Assembly (NCBI GenBank): GCA_013331265.1
Contig: DUGS01000130.1
Coordinates: 1,200-23,725, forward strand
DNA from: Methanosarcina sp.
GTDB lineage: Archaea > Halobacteriota > Methanosarcinia > Methanosarcinales > Methanosarcinaceae
Direction of reading: 5' to 3'
Length of the DNA stretch: 22,526 bases
Positions 1-7,075 of this stretch are shown here, piece by piece (position 1 is the first letter of the stretch; every line of letters begins with the position of its first letter). Position numbers and translations under genes: made by a program. The notes under the pieces were generated by a model. It was not told the origin of the DNA. It searched no databases and saw only the letters and a list, made by a program, of their open reading frames with translations.

Positions 1-270
1 GAGAGGATCATTCATAAACCTTTCGAAATAGGAAGGCATTTAAAATATTATTATAAGATTATAAATTATACAATCAATTTTATAAGATGTACTGAGCCGG
101 GTAAAACAATCAAAATACCATATATATAAAAAAGAATAAATTAAACTTTCTTCAGTATCATATAAAGATTCCGATTGGTACTAATGAATTTTTTTATTTA
201 TTTTTTAAAAATATATTATCTATTTTTATAATAATCAATTATGCTGCTATGGTTTTTATATTTCTAAATT

Positions 271-372
271 TTATATAATAAAAAGCTCACTAAGTTCTTC
301 CATTTTTTCTGGGACAAAAAAGGACATTTTTCCCGCTTCGAGTGGTGCAATTATTTTTAATTGTCCATTTTC
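271..372 (-). pseudogene. Possible 3' remnant of a decayed gene
   Basis: On the minus strand a frame without a proper start runs from just after a TGA to a TAA at 271-273 (33 sense codons). Its translation has a protein-like composition, ending in FVPEKMEELSELFII, in a region whose other frames look like random AT-rich sequence. An in-frame ATG inside it would give only 18 residues. It may be the C-terminal tail of a decayed gene or a chance open frame. No family was recognised. Confidence 0.2.
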
Positions 373-606
373 TCATTAAAAATATACATTTAAGGAGATA
401 CCTATATAGTTATTTGACATCTATTTATAAAATATTTCAAAAAGAGAGATGAGTAACAATTAATTATATATAAATATGTTGGCTATTTTTCTGTATTGAT
501 ATTAACTTTAAGTCTTCTGCCCTGGGTTAAGTTAAAATCTTATCTTTTTCCCTTAGGTGCTCAGGATATTTCCCTAAATTTATATATTTATTTAGACAGT
601 TTGTCA

Positions 607-650
607 TTTTCCGGCTATTTTTCAGCTATTTTCCGGCTATTTCCTGGCTA
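607..650. repeat. Four tandem 11-bp repeats upstream of a TATA box
   Basis: Four consecutive units lie at 607-617, 618-628, 629-639 and 640-650. Units 1 and 3 are identical (TTTTCCGGCTA); units 2 and 4 differ by two or three bases. A related single copy of GGCTATTTTTC sits at 481-491. The 11-bp period is about one helical turn, so each unit would present the same DNA face. The array ends 22 bp before the TATA-like box of the gene at 700. Confidence 0.7.
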
Positions 651-669
651 TTACTGAGGACCGCAAAAG

Positions 670-681
670 AACTTTATATCT
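670..681 (+). promoter_or_regulatory. TATA-type promoter for the TIM-barrel gene
   Basis: TTTATATC at 673-680 is preceded by an A/G-rich stretch (AAAAGAAC) resembling a BRE. Its centre is about 24 bp before the GTG at 700, the usual distance to an archaeal transcription start. No Shine-Dalgarno sequence precedes the GTG, so the transcript may be leaderless or nearly so. Confidence 0.45.
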
Positions 682-699
682 GATCTCCTTGCTTAGTAC

Positions 700-1509
700 G
701 TGATTTTCGGAGCTTCATCTTTTGCTGGCCCCCTTCAGGATCTGAAAGAAAATGTCGGGTCTATAGAATTATATGTCCCAAAACTCGGAATTTACAATGG
801 TTCGGTACTTGAAAAGAAAGAGCTTGACCATATCCTTGACGAAATGTCAGCATACTATTTTGCAGGGACTGTCCACGCCCCCTATTTTGCGCCAGATCCC
901 AGGTATCCTGCATTTCTGCAGGTAGATACTGCAAACATGGGGAAAAAAGAGTTTACTCTTTTGGAAGAGTCCATGGCAATTGCAAACAGGGCAGGAGCCA
1001 ATGTAGTGGTGCTTCACCCTGGCAGAATTGGGCCCGATAGAGACAAATCCTTTGCTTCAATGGTCAATAACCTTGAGTCACTTTCCTCTCTGGCTGAGGA
1101 TTACGGAGTTATGCTGGGGCTTGAAAATAAAGAAGGAACAGACCCCTTGAACTTTTGCTGTGAAGCAGAAGAACTATCCAGGACCATAGAACTTGTGAAC
1201 TCTGACCATCTTCAGGCTACTCTCGATATCGGACATGCCAACCTGACCTGTGGGGGCAGCCCTGAAAAACTCAGGACTTTTGTCCGGACCCTGCAAAAGT
1301 ATATTATTCACCTTCATCTTCACGACAACTACGGGCAGTGGACAGATAAATACGATGGGGACGAGCATATGGCACCTGGAAAAGGGTGTGTTGATTTTTC
1401 TGTCCTCAAACTGCTCTCGGACTACAGAGGTGTCTACAACCTGGAAGTCTTCTCTCTGGAAGATGTTCAGCTTGGAAAAAAAGTTGTTGAGAAAGCTCTG
1501 TATTCCTGA
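700..1509 (+). CDS. TIM-barrel sugar phosphate isomerase/epimerase-like protein
   Basis: A 269-residue protein of the xylose-isomerase-like / AP-endonuclease-2 TIM-barrel superfamily, probably cytoplasmic. The metal-ligand pattern of the fold is visible in order: VHAP (His59), VVLHPG (His106), LENKEG (Glu142), LDIGHAN (Asp176, His179), HLHDN (His208, Asp209), His223 in GDEHM, and LEVF (Glu249), so a metal-dependent activity is likely. The family includes sugar isomerases, epimerases and endonuclease IV-like repair enzymes, and the substrate cannot be told from sequence. The start is GTG with no clear ribosome-binding site; the TATA box about 24 bp upstream suggests a leaderless message. The gene is monocistronic here and converges on the symporter gene. 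Confidence 0.85.
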   Translation: MIFGASSFAGPLQDLKENVGSIELYVPKLGIYNGSVLEKKELDHILDEMSAYYFAGTVHAPYFAPDPRYPAFLQVDTANMGKKEFTLLEESMAIANRAGANVVVLHPGRIGPDRDKSFASMVNNLESLSSLAEDYGVMLGLENKEGTDPLNFCCEAEELSRTIELVNSDHLQATLDIGHANLTCGGSPEKLRTFVRTLQKYIIHLHLHDNYGQWTDKYDGDEHMAPGKGCVDFSVLKLLSDYRGVYNLEVFSLEDVQLGKKVVEKALYS

Positions 1510-1531
1510 AATAATTAATCCAAAAAAATAG

Positions 1532-1560
1532 AGGCAGGGTTCGTTCAAGAACCTTGGCCT
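1532..1560. terminator. Hairpin between convergent genes
   Basis: AGGC plus AGGGTTC pairs with GAACCTT plus GCCT around a 6-nt loop, giving an 11-bp stem with one bulge and one G-T pair. An A-run lies on the left and a T-rich stretch on the right, so it could end transcription from both convergent genes. Confidence 0.5.
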
Positions 1561-1581
1561 TATTTATTCAAACTCAAGTTT

Positions 1582-3498
1582 TTAAAAGTCCAGTTTTACT
1601 CCTTTCTGGCCAAGCACTTTTTTCAGCTCTTCATAAGCTGTAAAAAGCTCTTTTTTCTGCCTTCCAACAGTTTCAAGTTTTGGTTCGGCTTTTAGCCAGA
1701 TATCCTGTTCTCCGGTCCCTCTTGTAACCGCAACACAGGCAAGCATGTCTCCATGGGTCAACCTGTATACGGAATCAATTCCTGTAGGTGTTACCCAGGC
1801 AGGAGATACTGTTTTAAGCTTTTCAATTAATTCGTCCCAGACAATATTTCTGGAAGTCCTGAGGTTAAGCTGAAGATGGGTACGTTCTCCTGTAACTTTT
1901 TCATCAAGGTTTTTAAGGAAGACACTGTACTCAGGATCTTTCTCGTTGATATCTCTTGCTTCATGGCGAGAAAGCTCTTCGGCTTCCTCTTCGAAGAAAG
2001 GTGCAAGATTTACCCTGCTCGAAGGCTTTGTCATCAGGGAAACTCCAAAGAAAGCAACCGCACTCAGAGACATTCCCACGATAACCCCATGGCTCATGAG
2101 AATCGGGTGAATGCTTTCCAGATAATTGGGGGAAAAAGGAGGGGTTTTTATAAGGTCCAGAGCTACAAGCGCTACCTGAACAACAAATCCGACTATCATA
2201 CCTGCAAAGGCTCCTTCTTTGGTAGCTCGCTTCCAGTAAAGGCCTCCCATTAGTGGGAAGAAGTAAGAAGAACTTGCAATGAAGGTTGCAATGTGAATAG
2301 CATCAATAATGTTGGGGATAACGAATGAGCCTGCTGTTGCAGCGAGTATAATAAACAGCACACTGCCCCTGTTTACCAGCATCATTTCCTTCATTGTGGC
2401 ATCTGGTTTTATATATCTCTGGTAAATGTCTCTTGAGATACAGGAAGCTCCTGATGTTGAAAAAGTGTCCGTACAGGACATTGAAGCTGCTGCAAGCCCT
2501 ATTGCACTGAAGGCTATTATTACTGGTGATGAGATAAAACGCTCACTGACAAAGGACAGAAGTGCAGGCTCTGCAAGTGCCATTCCTGCAGGAAAACCCA
2601 TTTCTGCGATTTCAGGATATATGGCATTGAGGGATATTGCAATCACGGCGCAGGCCGTAAAGACCACAGTAATCATGAAAGCGCCAATTATCATTCCAAG
2701 ACTGGCAGATTTGGCATCTCTTGCAGCCCAGACTTTCTGCCAGGGGTCCTGTTCCGTAATCCATCCAGGGATAATGGCAAGGCAAAAGATCAGGACCATG
2801 GGAAGGCCGATTGAGAAAGGATTCCACCAATCTGCGGGCACGTTTCCAAAAAGCTCTGAAGCGCTTATCGCAGAAGTGCTAAGGCTCCCATCAGCGACTG
2901 TTCCTACTGCAGCGAAAGCCATCCCTACTGTGAAAATAGCAAGGAAAGCAAACTGAATAGTGTCCGTCCAGATAACTGCGTACAGCCCTCCAAGGGTTAC
3001 GTAAAGAGATACTGCAATTGCAACAATGACTGCAGCATAGAAAGGATCAAGGCCGTAAAAGGTCTGCAGCACAAGGGAAAGCCCTGTAATATCAGATACT
3101 GCAAAAAGGATCATTACAACAGTGATGATCAGGGCAACTGGCCATCTGACCATACTCCCATAGCGCTGTTCCAGAAGTTCAGGCTGGGTGATTGCAGGCA
3201 GGTTTTTGATTTTCCGCACAAGCACAGCAAGGAAAAGGAGAGCTATGATGTTAGGAGCTACAAAGGCCCATATAGAGCCCATTCCCTGAAGCATATAAAA
3301 TCCTACAACTGCAAGAATCCCGCCTGCTGTTAACCAGGAAGCTGCAGCTGAAAATCCCAGGGCTCCTGGTCCTATCCGCCTGCCAGCAAGCCAGAAGTCT
3401 GTGACCGATTTCTGTCTGTTATTAAAGTACCATCCAATAGCCACAAGTGAGGCTATATAGACCGCAAGCATTACAAGAAAAATATTATAACCATCCAT
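1582..3498 (-). CDS. Sodium/solute symporter (SSS family) with soluble C-terminal domain
   Basis: A 638-residue integral membrane protein of the sodium:solute symporter family (the PutP/PanF-type superfamily), expected to import a small organic solute with Na+. The N-terminus has the typical opening (DFWLAGRRIGPGALGFSAAA), followed by about 12-13 hydrophobic segments up to about residue 495, with SSS-like stretches such as GGLYAVIWTDTIQF. The last ~138 residues (about 500-638) are hydrophilic and mixed alpha/beta in character; this is longer than a usual SSS tail and may be a cytoplasmic regulatory domain. The ATG has a GGTG ribosome-binding site a few bases upstream. The substrate is unknown; proline, pantothenate or another carboxylate are all possible. 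The gene stands alone, divergent from the modE region, and its promoter lies beside 21-bp tandem repeats. Confidence 0.88.
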   Translation of the reverse strand: MDGYNIFLVMLAVYIASLVAIGWYFNNRQKSVTDFWLAGRRIGPGALGFSAAASWLTAGGILAVVGFYMLQGMGSIWAFVAPNIIALLFLAVLVRKIKNLPAITQPELLEQRYGSMVRWPVALIITVVMILFAVSDITGLSLVLQTFYGLDPFYAAVIVAIAVSLYVTLGGLYAVIWTDTIQFAFLAIFTVGMAFAAVGTVADGSLSTSAISASELFGNVPADWWNPFSIGLPMVLIFCLAIIPGWITEQDPWQKVWAARDAKSASLGMIIGAFMITVVFTACAVIAISLNAIYPEIAEMGFPAGMALAEPALLSFVSERFISSPVIIAFSAIGLAAASMSCTDTFSTSGASCISRDIYQRYIKPDATMKEMMLVNRGSVLFIILAATAGSFVIPNIIDAIHIATFIASSSYFFPLMGGLYWKRATKEGAFAGMIVGFVVQVALVALDLIKTPPFSPNYLESIHPILMSHGVIVGMSLSAVAFFGVSLMTKPSSRVNLAPFFEEEAEELSRHEARDINEKDPEYSVFLKNLDEKVTGERTHLQLNLRTSRNIVWDELIEKLKTVSPAWVTPTGIDSVYRLTHGDMLACVAVTRGTGEQDIWLKAEPKLETVGRQKKELFTAYEELKKVLGQKGVKLDF

Positions 3499-3542
3499 AA
3501 GGACACCTTTAAAAGAATAATGTAATTTATGTGAGTATTATC

Positions 3543-3556
3543 CATTTTATAGAAAT
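3543..3556 (-). promoter_or_regulatory. TATA-type promoter for the symporter
   Basis: On the minus strand TTCTATAAAATGG lies about 45-58 nt before the symporter ATG. Transcription would start near 3525 and leave a short leader containing the GGTG ribosome-binding site. A second TATA-like stretch (ATATATAAAAG) lies near 3633-3646 inside the repeat array, so two starts are possible. Confidence 0.4.
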
Positions 3557-3571
3557 TTTCCTGAAAATATA

Positions 3572-3585
3572 ACTCCTTCAGGAGT
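3572..3585. promoter_or_regulatory. Inverted repeat, candidate operator
   Basis: ACTCCT-TC-AGGAGT is a perfect 6-bp inverted repeat with a 2-nt spacer. It overlaps the first 21-bp repeat unit and lies directly upstream of the symporter TATA box, a position where a bound protein could affect TBP/TFB recruitment. Only the structure is seen; the regulator is unknown. Confidence 0.35.
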
Positions 3586-3639
3586 AATTTGCTATTATTC
3601 AGGAGTATTTTGCTGTTATTCAGGATCACTTTGCTTTTA
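3577..3639. repeat. Three tandem 21-bp repeats
   Basis: Units lie at 3577-3597, 3598-3618 and 3619-3639. Each begins TTCAGGA and contains TTTGCT near its end; units 1 and 2 differ at two positions and unit 3 is more diverged. The 21-bp period is two helical turns. The array sits directly upstream of the symporter TATA box, suggesting repeated protein binding, although simple slippage cannot be excluded. Confidence 0.7.
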
Positions 3640-3722
3640 TATATTCTCATTTTATTAAATATGGATAAGTAAATCTTATTTCAATTATACTATTTATTCC
3701 TGGGATGTTTTACGAACTTCCT

Positions 3723-3740
3723 TTTGCAAATAAATGCAAA
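3723..3740. promoter_or_regulatory. TTTGCA-N6-TGCAAA inverted repeat
   Basis: A perfect 6-bp inverted repeat with a 6-nt AT spacer, about 12 bp between half-site centres, as expected for a dimeric winged-helix protein. It lies between the symporter promoter and the gene remnant. No regulator can be named. Confidence 0.3.
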
Positions 3741-3787
3741 TTAACTTGGGTTTACTTATGTTTTTCTTAATACTGATTGCTATTTAA

Positions 3788-4023
3788 GGGGCGGTCCTTA
3801 CTCAGGAAAGTGCCAGAGAACTGCTTTTAGCTCTCCATAAAAAGAAAAAACTAACTGTACTGCAGCAGTTATTGATGCTGCAGGTGAGGCAGAGGTCGGA
3901 GACCTGTCATTTGCCTTTCCGAGACCTGAAAACATAGCTTTAAGTAAAACTTCCGCACAATCCAGCATCAGAAACTCTCTGCAGGCAGGGTTACGGAAGT
4001 CTGGATACTTGGAGTTCTTGTAA
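3788..4023 (+). pseudogene. Frameshifted gene remnant upstream of modE
   Basis: Two adjacent frames look coding. The first starts after a TAA at 3785 and reads GAVLTQESARELLLALHKKKK. A minus-one shift in the A-rich run at 3839-3850 leads into a second frame containing AVIDAAGEAEVGDLSFAFPR and ending with TAA at 4021-4023. Neither half has a start codon and the second frame follows its own TAA. The composition matches neighbouring genes and not the AT-rich spacer, so I read this as a decayed gene. A programmed minus-one shift on the A-run is a less likely alternative because no start is present. Family not recognised. Confidence 0.4.
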
Positions 4024-4169
4024 GGGTAAAGGTTGATTGCGGGGTCCCCTGAATGCTCTTATAACCCGGGCAGTCGGCAGAAGAGATTAACATTTCTCCA
4101 GGTGTCCCGGTACTATGCCCAGTTTAAGGTAAGTTCTGTTCATGTACTCCGCTAAAAAGGTGAATATCT

Positions 4170-4757
4170 GTGAAAGCGAAAACAAAGCTCTGGTTTACCG
4201 AAGATGGAAGAACGGTGATGGGTGCTGGTAGAGCTGAGTTGTTGAAAACAATTGACGAAAAACGCTCCCTCCGAAAAGCCTGCCAGACACTCGGAATCTC
4301 CTATAAGCATGCCTGGATGATGCTTAAAAAAATGAATGACGCCCTCGGCGAGCCTGCGGTAGTTACTGTACGTGGGGGAAAAGATCAGGGCACTTTCCTG
4401 ACTGAGCTCGGAAGAAAACTGCTGGCTGAGTACGAGGCAAACAAAAAATTGATTAATGAAGCTGTAGGAGACGAAACCTCCTGGGAAAACGTAAGTTTCA
4501 AGCTTTCGGCCCGAAACAAGCTTCCCGGAAAAGTAATTGATATCGAAAAAAACGGGCTTGTCTCGAAGCTCACTATTGAGATCGAACCTTCAGTCCTGAC
4601 CTCCATAGTCACGGAAGAAGCAGTTGAAAAGCTGGACATAAAGCCTGGAGACCGGATTTATGCGGTCATAAAATCCACTGAAGTAATGGTCGCAAAAGCT
4701 GCCAGTGAAAAAGAGTCTGATAATTCCGATTCAAAAAAGTCTGACATCTCAGACTGA
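4170..4757 (+). CDS. modE: ModE-type molybdate/tungstate-responsive transcriptional regulator
   Basis: A 195-residue DNA-binding protein. Residues about 5-95 form a ModE/LysR-type winged helix-turn-helix, with the helices around SLRKACQTLGISYKHAWMML (33-52) and wing residues VTVRGGKDQGTFLT. Residues about 112-175 form one TOBE/Mop oxyanion-binding domain (SARNKLPGKVIDIEKNGLVS, then VLTSIVTEEAVEKL). Bacterial ModE usually has two Mop units, so this is the single-Mop form. The Ser/Asp/Lys-rich tail (about 178-195) is probably disordered. The likely role is sensing molybdate or tungstate and controlling their uptake or molybdoenzyme genes such as formylmethanofuran dehydrogenase; none of these genes lies in the window. 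The start is GTG with GGTGA 6 nt upstream. Confidence 0.85.
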   Translation: MKAKTKLWFTEDGRTVMGAGRAELLKTIDEKRSLRKACQTLGISYKHAWMMLKKMNDALGEPAVVTVRGGKDQGTFLTELGRKLLAEYEANKKLINEAVGDETSWENVSFKLSARNKLPGKVIDIEKNGLVSKLTIEIEPSVLTSIVTEEAVEKLDIKPGDRIYAVIKSTEVMVAKAASEKESDNSDSKKSDISD

Positions 4758-4822
4758 ATATCTTTTTTAAATTTGATATATTTTTGAGATTTTTATTTAA
4801 AAACTGTAAAAAAAGAACATAT

Positions 4823-4853
4823 GTGCCTGTAAAAATTATTATTTAACAGGCAC
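4823..4853. terminator. Strong hairpin between convergent genes
   Basis: GTGCCTGT (4823-4830) pairs perfectly with ACAGGCAC (4846-4853) around a 15-nt AT-only loop, followed by TTTTCTT on the plus strand and preceded by A-rich sequence. It lies between modE (+) and the Ig-like protein gene (-) and can act in both directions. Confidence 0.65.
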
Positions 4854-4881
4854 GTTTTCTTGACTAATTTCAGTTTTCCAC

Positions 4882-5940
4882 TTATTTCTGCTGCAGTTTT
4901 TTCTTGAGAATCACGAAACAAGCTGCAAGGGTCATTGCAATACCTGTCCCTATCTGATATCCCGGAAGAGATTTTTCAGCAGGCAGGACTTCAGTGTTGA
5001 TCTTAATACTGTCAGAGATCTGGTCGTGCCCGTCGGCATCTTCATAAAGGATCTCACTGTTCAAAGAATATGGTTTAGGAGTTGCAGTTTCGTCTACATC
5101 CATGTCGAAAACAGCAACAGCCTCTTCTCCCGGATTCAAAGTCCCAAGGTAAGCCTGGTCGTCAGTGGTACTGAAGGGGTTATCTGCACTGACTCTAACG
5201 GTTGCATCTTTTGCAGGTTTTTCTCCGGTATTTTTGTATGTGACGCGAAGCATTCCACCCTTATCAGGGTAAAGGTCACCTGTTACATTTGTAACTTCAA
5301 AGTAAGGTTCTTTTTTGACTTCAATATTTATGGTTTGGGTCTGAGTCTTGTTTTCATACCAGATACCTACTTCCTTATTTGTCACAATACCTGTAGCAGG
5401 ATCAAAATCATCTCCACTTAACTGAACATTATTCTGGTACTGGTATGTAAGTTCAAGAGTTAGGGGATATGTACCTGCAGAAGCGTTTTTATTAATCTCT
5501 ATAGTGAACTTTGTAGGACTTGGACTTTGTTTTCCCTGTTTGAGAGTACCTGCTTGCTGGGGTCCTGATTTTACCTTCACATTTGGATCATCTGATTTAA
5601 GGGTTGCAAGGATGCCTACTGCTGTTGTAGCCTGTGACTCATACTGCATTTCTGTCTGCTGGAGCATCAAACCCGTTCCATCCCCGAAATCTACATCTTT
5701 TTCGGACTTAAAGCCTGTAATTGTGCCCTTATTCATCATTTCAATATTAAGGGTTACAGTATCTCCTCTGTAATACTGGTTGTCTCCGATGAGTGTTGCA
5801 TTGAGGTCAGGTCCTCCGTGCACTGTATAATAATTTTTACTAATGTCGAAATGTTCTGGAAAAGCAGCCTGTGCTGGCAGGACTGCAGAGCAAATGATCA
5901 GAAGGGTTGTGACAGTAGCAAATAAGCCATTTTTACTCAT
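4882..5940 (-). CDS. Secreted, membrane-anchored Ig-like (COG1361-type) protein, second copy
   Basis: About 352 residues from the ATG at 5940; a longer frame opens at 5991. I prefer 5940 because GGTGA lies 5 nt upstream, the protein then begins directly with a good signal peptide (MSKNGLFATVTTLLIICSAV, cut near AQAA), and its ATG overlaps the upstream stop as ATGAGTAA. The body is beta-rich with Ig/CARDB-like modules of the COG1361 'S-layer-like' type, including FEVTNVTGDLYPDKGGMLRV, which matches the same segment of the preceding gene. A hydrophobic helix near the C-terminus (IGTGIAMTLAACFVILKKK) anchors it with a Lys-rich cytoplasmic end. It is the last gene of the RND-exporter operon and is paralogous to the gene before it. 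A role as an extracellular adaptor or partner of the exporter is inferred. Confidence 0.75.
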   Translation of the reverse strand: MSKNGLFATVTTLLIICSAVLPAQAAFPEHFDISKNYYTVHGGPDLNATLIGDNQYYRGDTVTLNIEMMNKGTITGFKSEKDVDFGDGTGLMLQQTEMQYESQATTAVGILATLKSDDPNVKVKSGPQQAGTLKQGKQSPSPTKFTIEINKNASAGTYPLTLELTYQYQNNVQLSGDDFDPATGIVTNKEVGIWYENKTQTQTINIEVKKEPYFEVTNVTGDLYPDKGGMLRVTYKNTGEKPAKDATVRVSADNPFSTTDDQAYLGTLNPGEEAVAVFDMDVDETATPKPYSLNSEILYEDADGHDQISDSIKINTEVLPAEKSLPGYQIGTGIAMTLAACFVILKKKLQQK

Positions 5941-7075
5941 TTTCATCACCTGATGCATTCTCATTATTTTTGATTCTTTTCCGGTGTACACTTATGATCT
6001 GGTAAAGTGCGATAGCGATAATCAGTATAATTACTATTCCTGTTGTGCTGAATTTCTTCTCTGTAGCTTTGAGGGGCACGTCCACTTTCATACTTTCTGA
6101 AAAAGCAGTGTCACCGTCTTCATCAATGTATTTTATTTCACTGTTGATTCCGTAGTTCTTTACAAGGGCTTCCTTGTCTGCCGTAATTTCAAATCTGGCA
6201 GTCTTCTCTTCACCTGGACCTATATCTCCGAGCCTTACTATAGAATTCTCAACGCTCAGGGGGCTCATGACGATTATCCGGGCTAAAGCATCTTCTGCTA
6301 CACTTTCTCTCGTATTTTTATAGGTAACCTCAATGACTTTGCTTTCTCCCTGTACAAGGTTTCCCGTGACATTCGTTACTTCAAATTTAGGCCTGCTTTT
6401 TATGGAAATGGGTATTCTGAGAGTTTCATATTTTGTTTTATACTCTCTTGCATACTTTACATCCGTAATCCCGAGATTTACTGCATCCGCAGTTACAGTT
6501 CTGACGTTTGACTGATATTGATAACTCACAGGCAGGAGGAGTTCATAATTCCCTGCAGGTATATTGTTATTAATTTTGATGGTGTAACTGAGGGTTGATG
6601 TATGTCCTGTTTCAAGTTTTTCTACACTCTGGAGATTGGCTGTGGGCTCGACTTCAATGTATTCTGTTTTTGATTGAAGGGCAGCCTCTACATTTTTTGC
6701 CGTTGTGGATTCTTTTTCTTCTTCCATCTCTGCCAGTGCAATTGTTTCCTCAATAGAGTCGTTTATTCTTTTCTGGTTTGCATTCAACCTCTGAAAACCA
6801 TCTATTACTCCAGTATTTGCGATTTTCACCTTCAGGTCTGCAGTTTCTCCCCTGGCAAACTCGGGGTCTCCTGTAATTGATGCCTTTATAACAGGCCCTC
6901 CGTAACTCCTGTAGTAATCTACAGTATACCCATGATCCAGAACAATGAAGTTTGTTTCATCATCGTCCCCAAGGGCTGGAAGGGCAGTAACTGATACTAT
7001 TAATAGAATTAACGTAAACGTAGTAACTTTTTTAATCATTTTTTGCCTTAATTTTCTTATGGGCACCTGCATCAT
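5933..7075 (-). CDS. Secreted, membrane-anchored Ig-like (COG1361-type) protein, first copy
   Basis: A 380-residue predicted envelope protein. Hydrophobic residues about 18-33 (TFTLILLIVSVTALPALG) form a signal peptide. Residues about 40-335 are beta-rich Ig-like modules containing FEVTNVTGNLVQGESKVIEV, shared with the downstream gene. A C-terminal helix (GIVIILIIAIALYQIISV) is followed by a charged tail. A helical charged insert (about 100-140, EEEKESTTAKNVEAAL) has no counterpart in the second copy. The ATG at 7075 overlaps the exporter stop as ATGA; an alternative ATG at 7039 has AAGG 6 nt upstream and gives a shorter, more standard signal peptide, so the start is uncertain by 12 codons. 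The gene is translationally coupled to both neighbours, which suggests one complex with the RND protein. The function is inferred, not known. Confidence 0.75.
   Translation of the reverse strand: MMQVPIRKLRQKMIKKVTTFTLILLIVSVTALPALGDDDETNFIVLDHGYTVDYYRSYGGPVIKASITGDPEFARGETADLKVKIANTGVIDGFQRLNANQKRINDSIEETIALAEMEEEKESTTAKNVEAALQSKTEYIEVEPTANLQSVEKLETGHTSTLSYTIKINNNIPAGNYELLLPVSYQYQSNVRTVTADAVNLGITDVKYAREYKTKYETLRIPISIKSRPKFEVTNVTGNLVQGESKVIEVTYKNTRESVAEDALARIIVMSPLSVENSIVRLGDIGPGEEKTARFEITADKEALVKNYGINSEIKYIDEDGDTAFSESMKVDVPLKATEKKFSTTGIVIILIIAIALYQIISVHRKRIKNNENASGDENE

Larger units (their letters stand above)
1..699. other. Long AT-rich intergenic region
   Basis: This stretch carries no convincing intact gene. 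It is very AT-rich up to about position 480 and more mixed after that. It holds a short open stretch on the minus strand (271-372) that reads like the tail of a lost gene, a small hairpin at 348-363 (CAATTA, loop TTTT, TAATTG), a TATA-like stretch at 421-437, four 11-bp tandem repeats at 607-650 and a TATA box at 673-680 serving the gene that starts at 700. No tRNA or other structured RNA was recognised. Confidence 0.7.
3499..4169. other. Intergenic region between symporter and modE
   Basis: No intact gene is visible in this 671-nt stretch. From left to right it contains the symporter ribosome-binding site and TATA box, a 14-bp inverted repeat (3572-3585), three 21-bp tandem repeats (3577-3639), a second inverted repeat (3723-3740), a frameshifted coding remnant (3788-4023), and about 150 nt upstream of modE with a weak TATA-like TTATAA near 4060. 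Confidence 0.65.

Noticed and set aside
1538..1553. GGTTCGTTCAAGAACC resembling a tRNA T-arm
   Set aside because: No acceptor, D or anticodon stems around it; it fits the convergent terminator hairpin.
2426..2956. 176-codon plus-strand frame inside the symporter gene
   Set aside because: It is antisense to conserved SSS membrane segments and has no start signal; a shadow frame.
3577..3639. Tandem 21-bp units considered as a CRISPR array
   Set aside because: Units are contiguous without variable spacers, and no cas genes are present.
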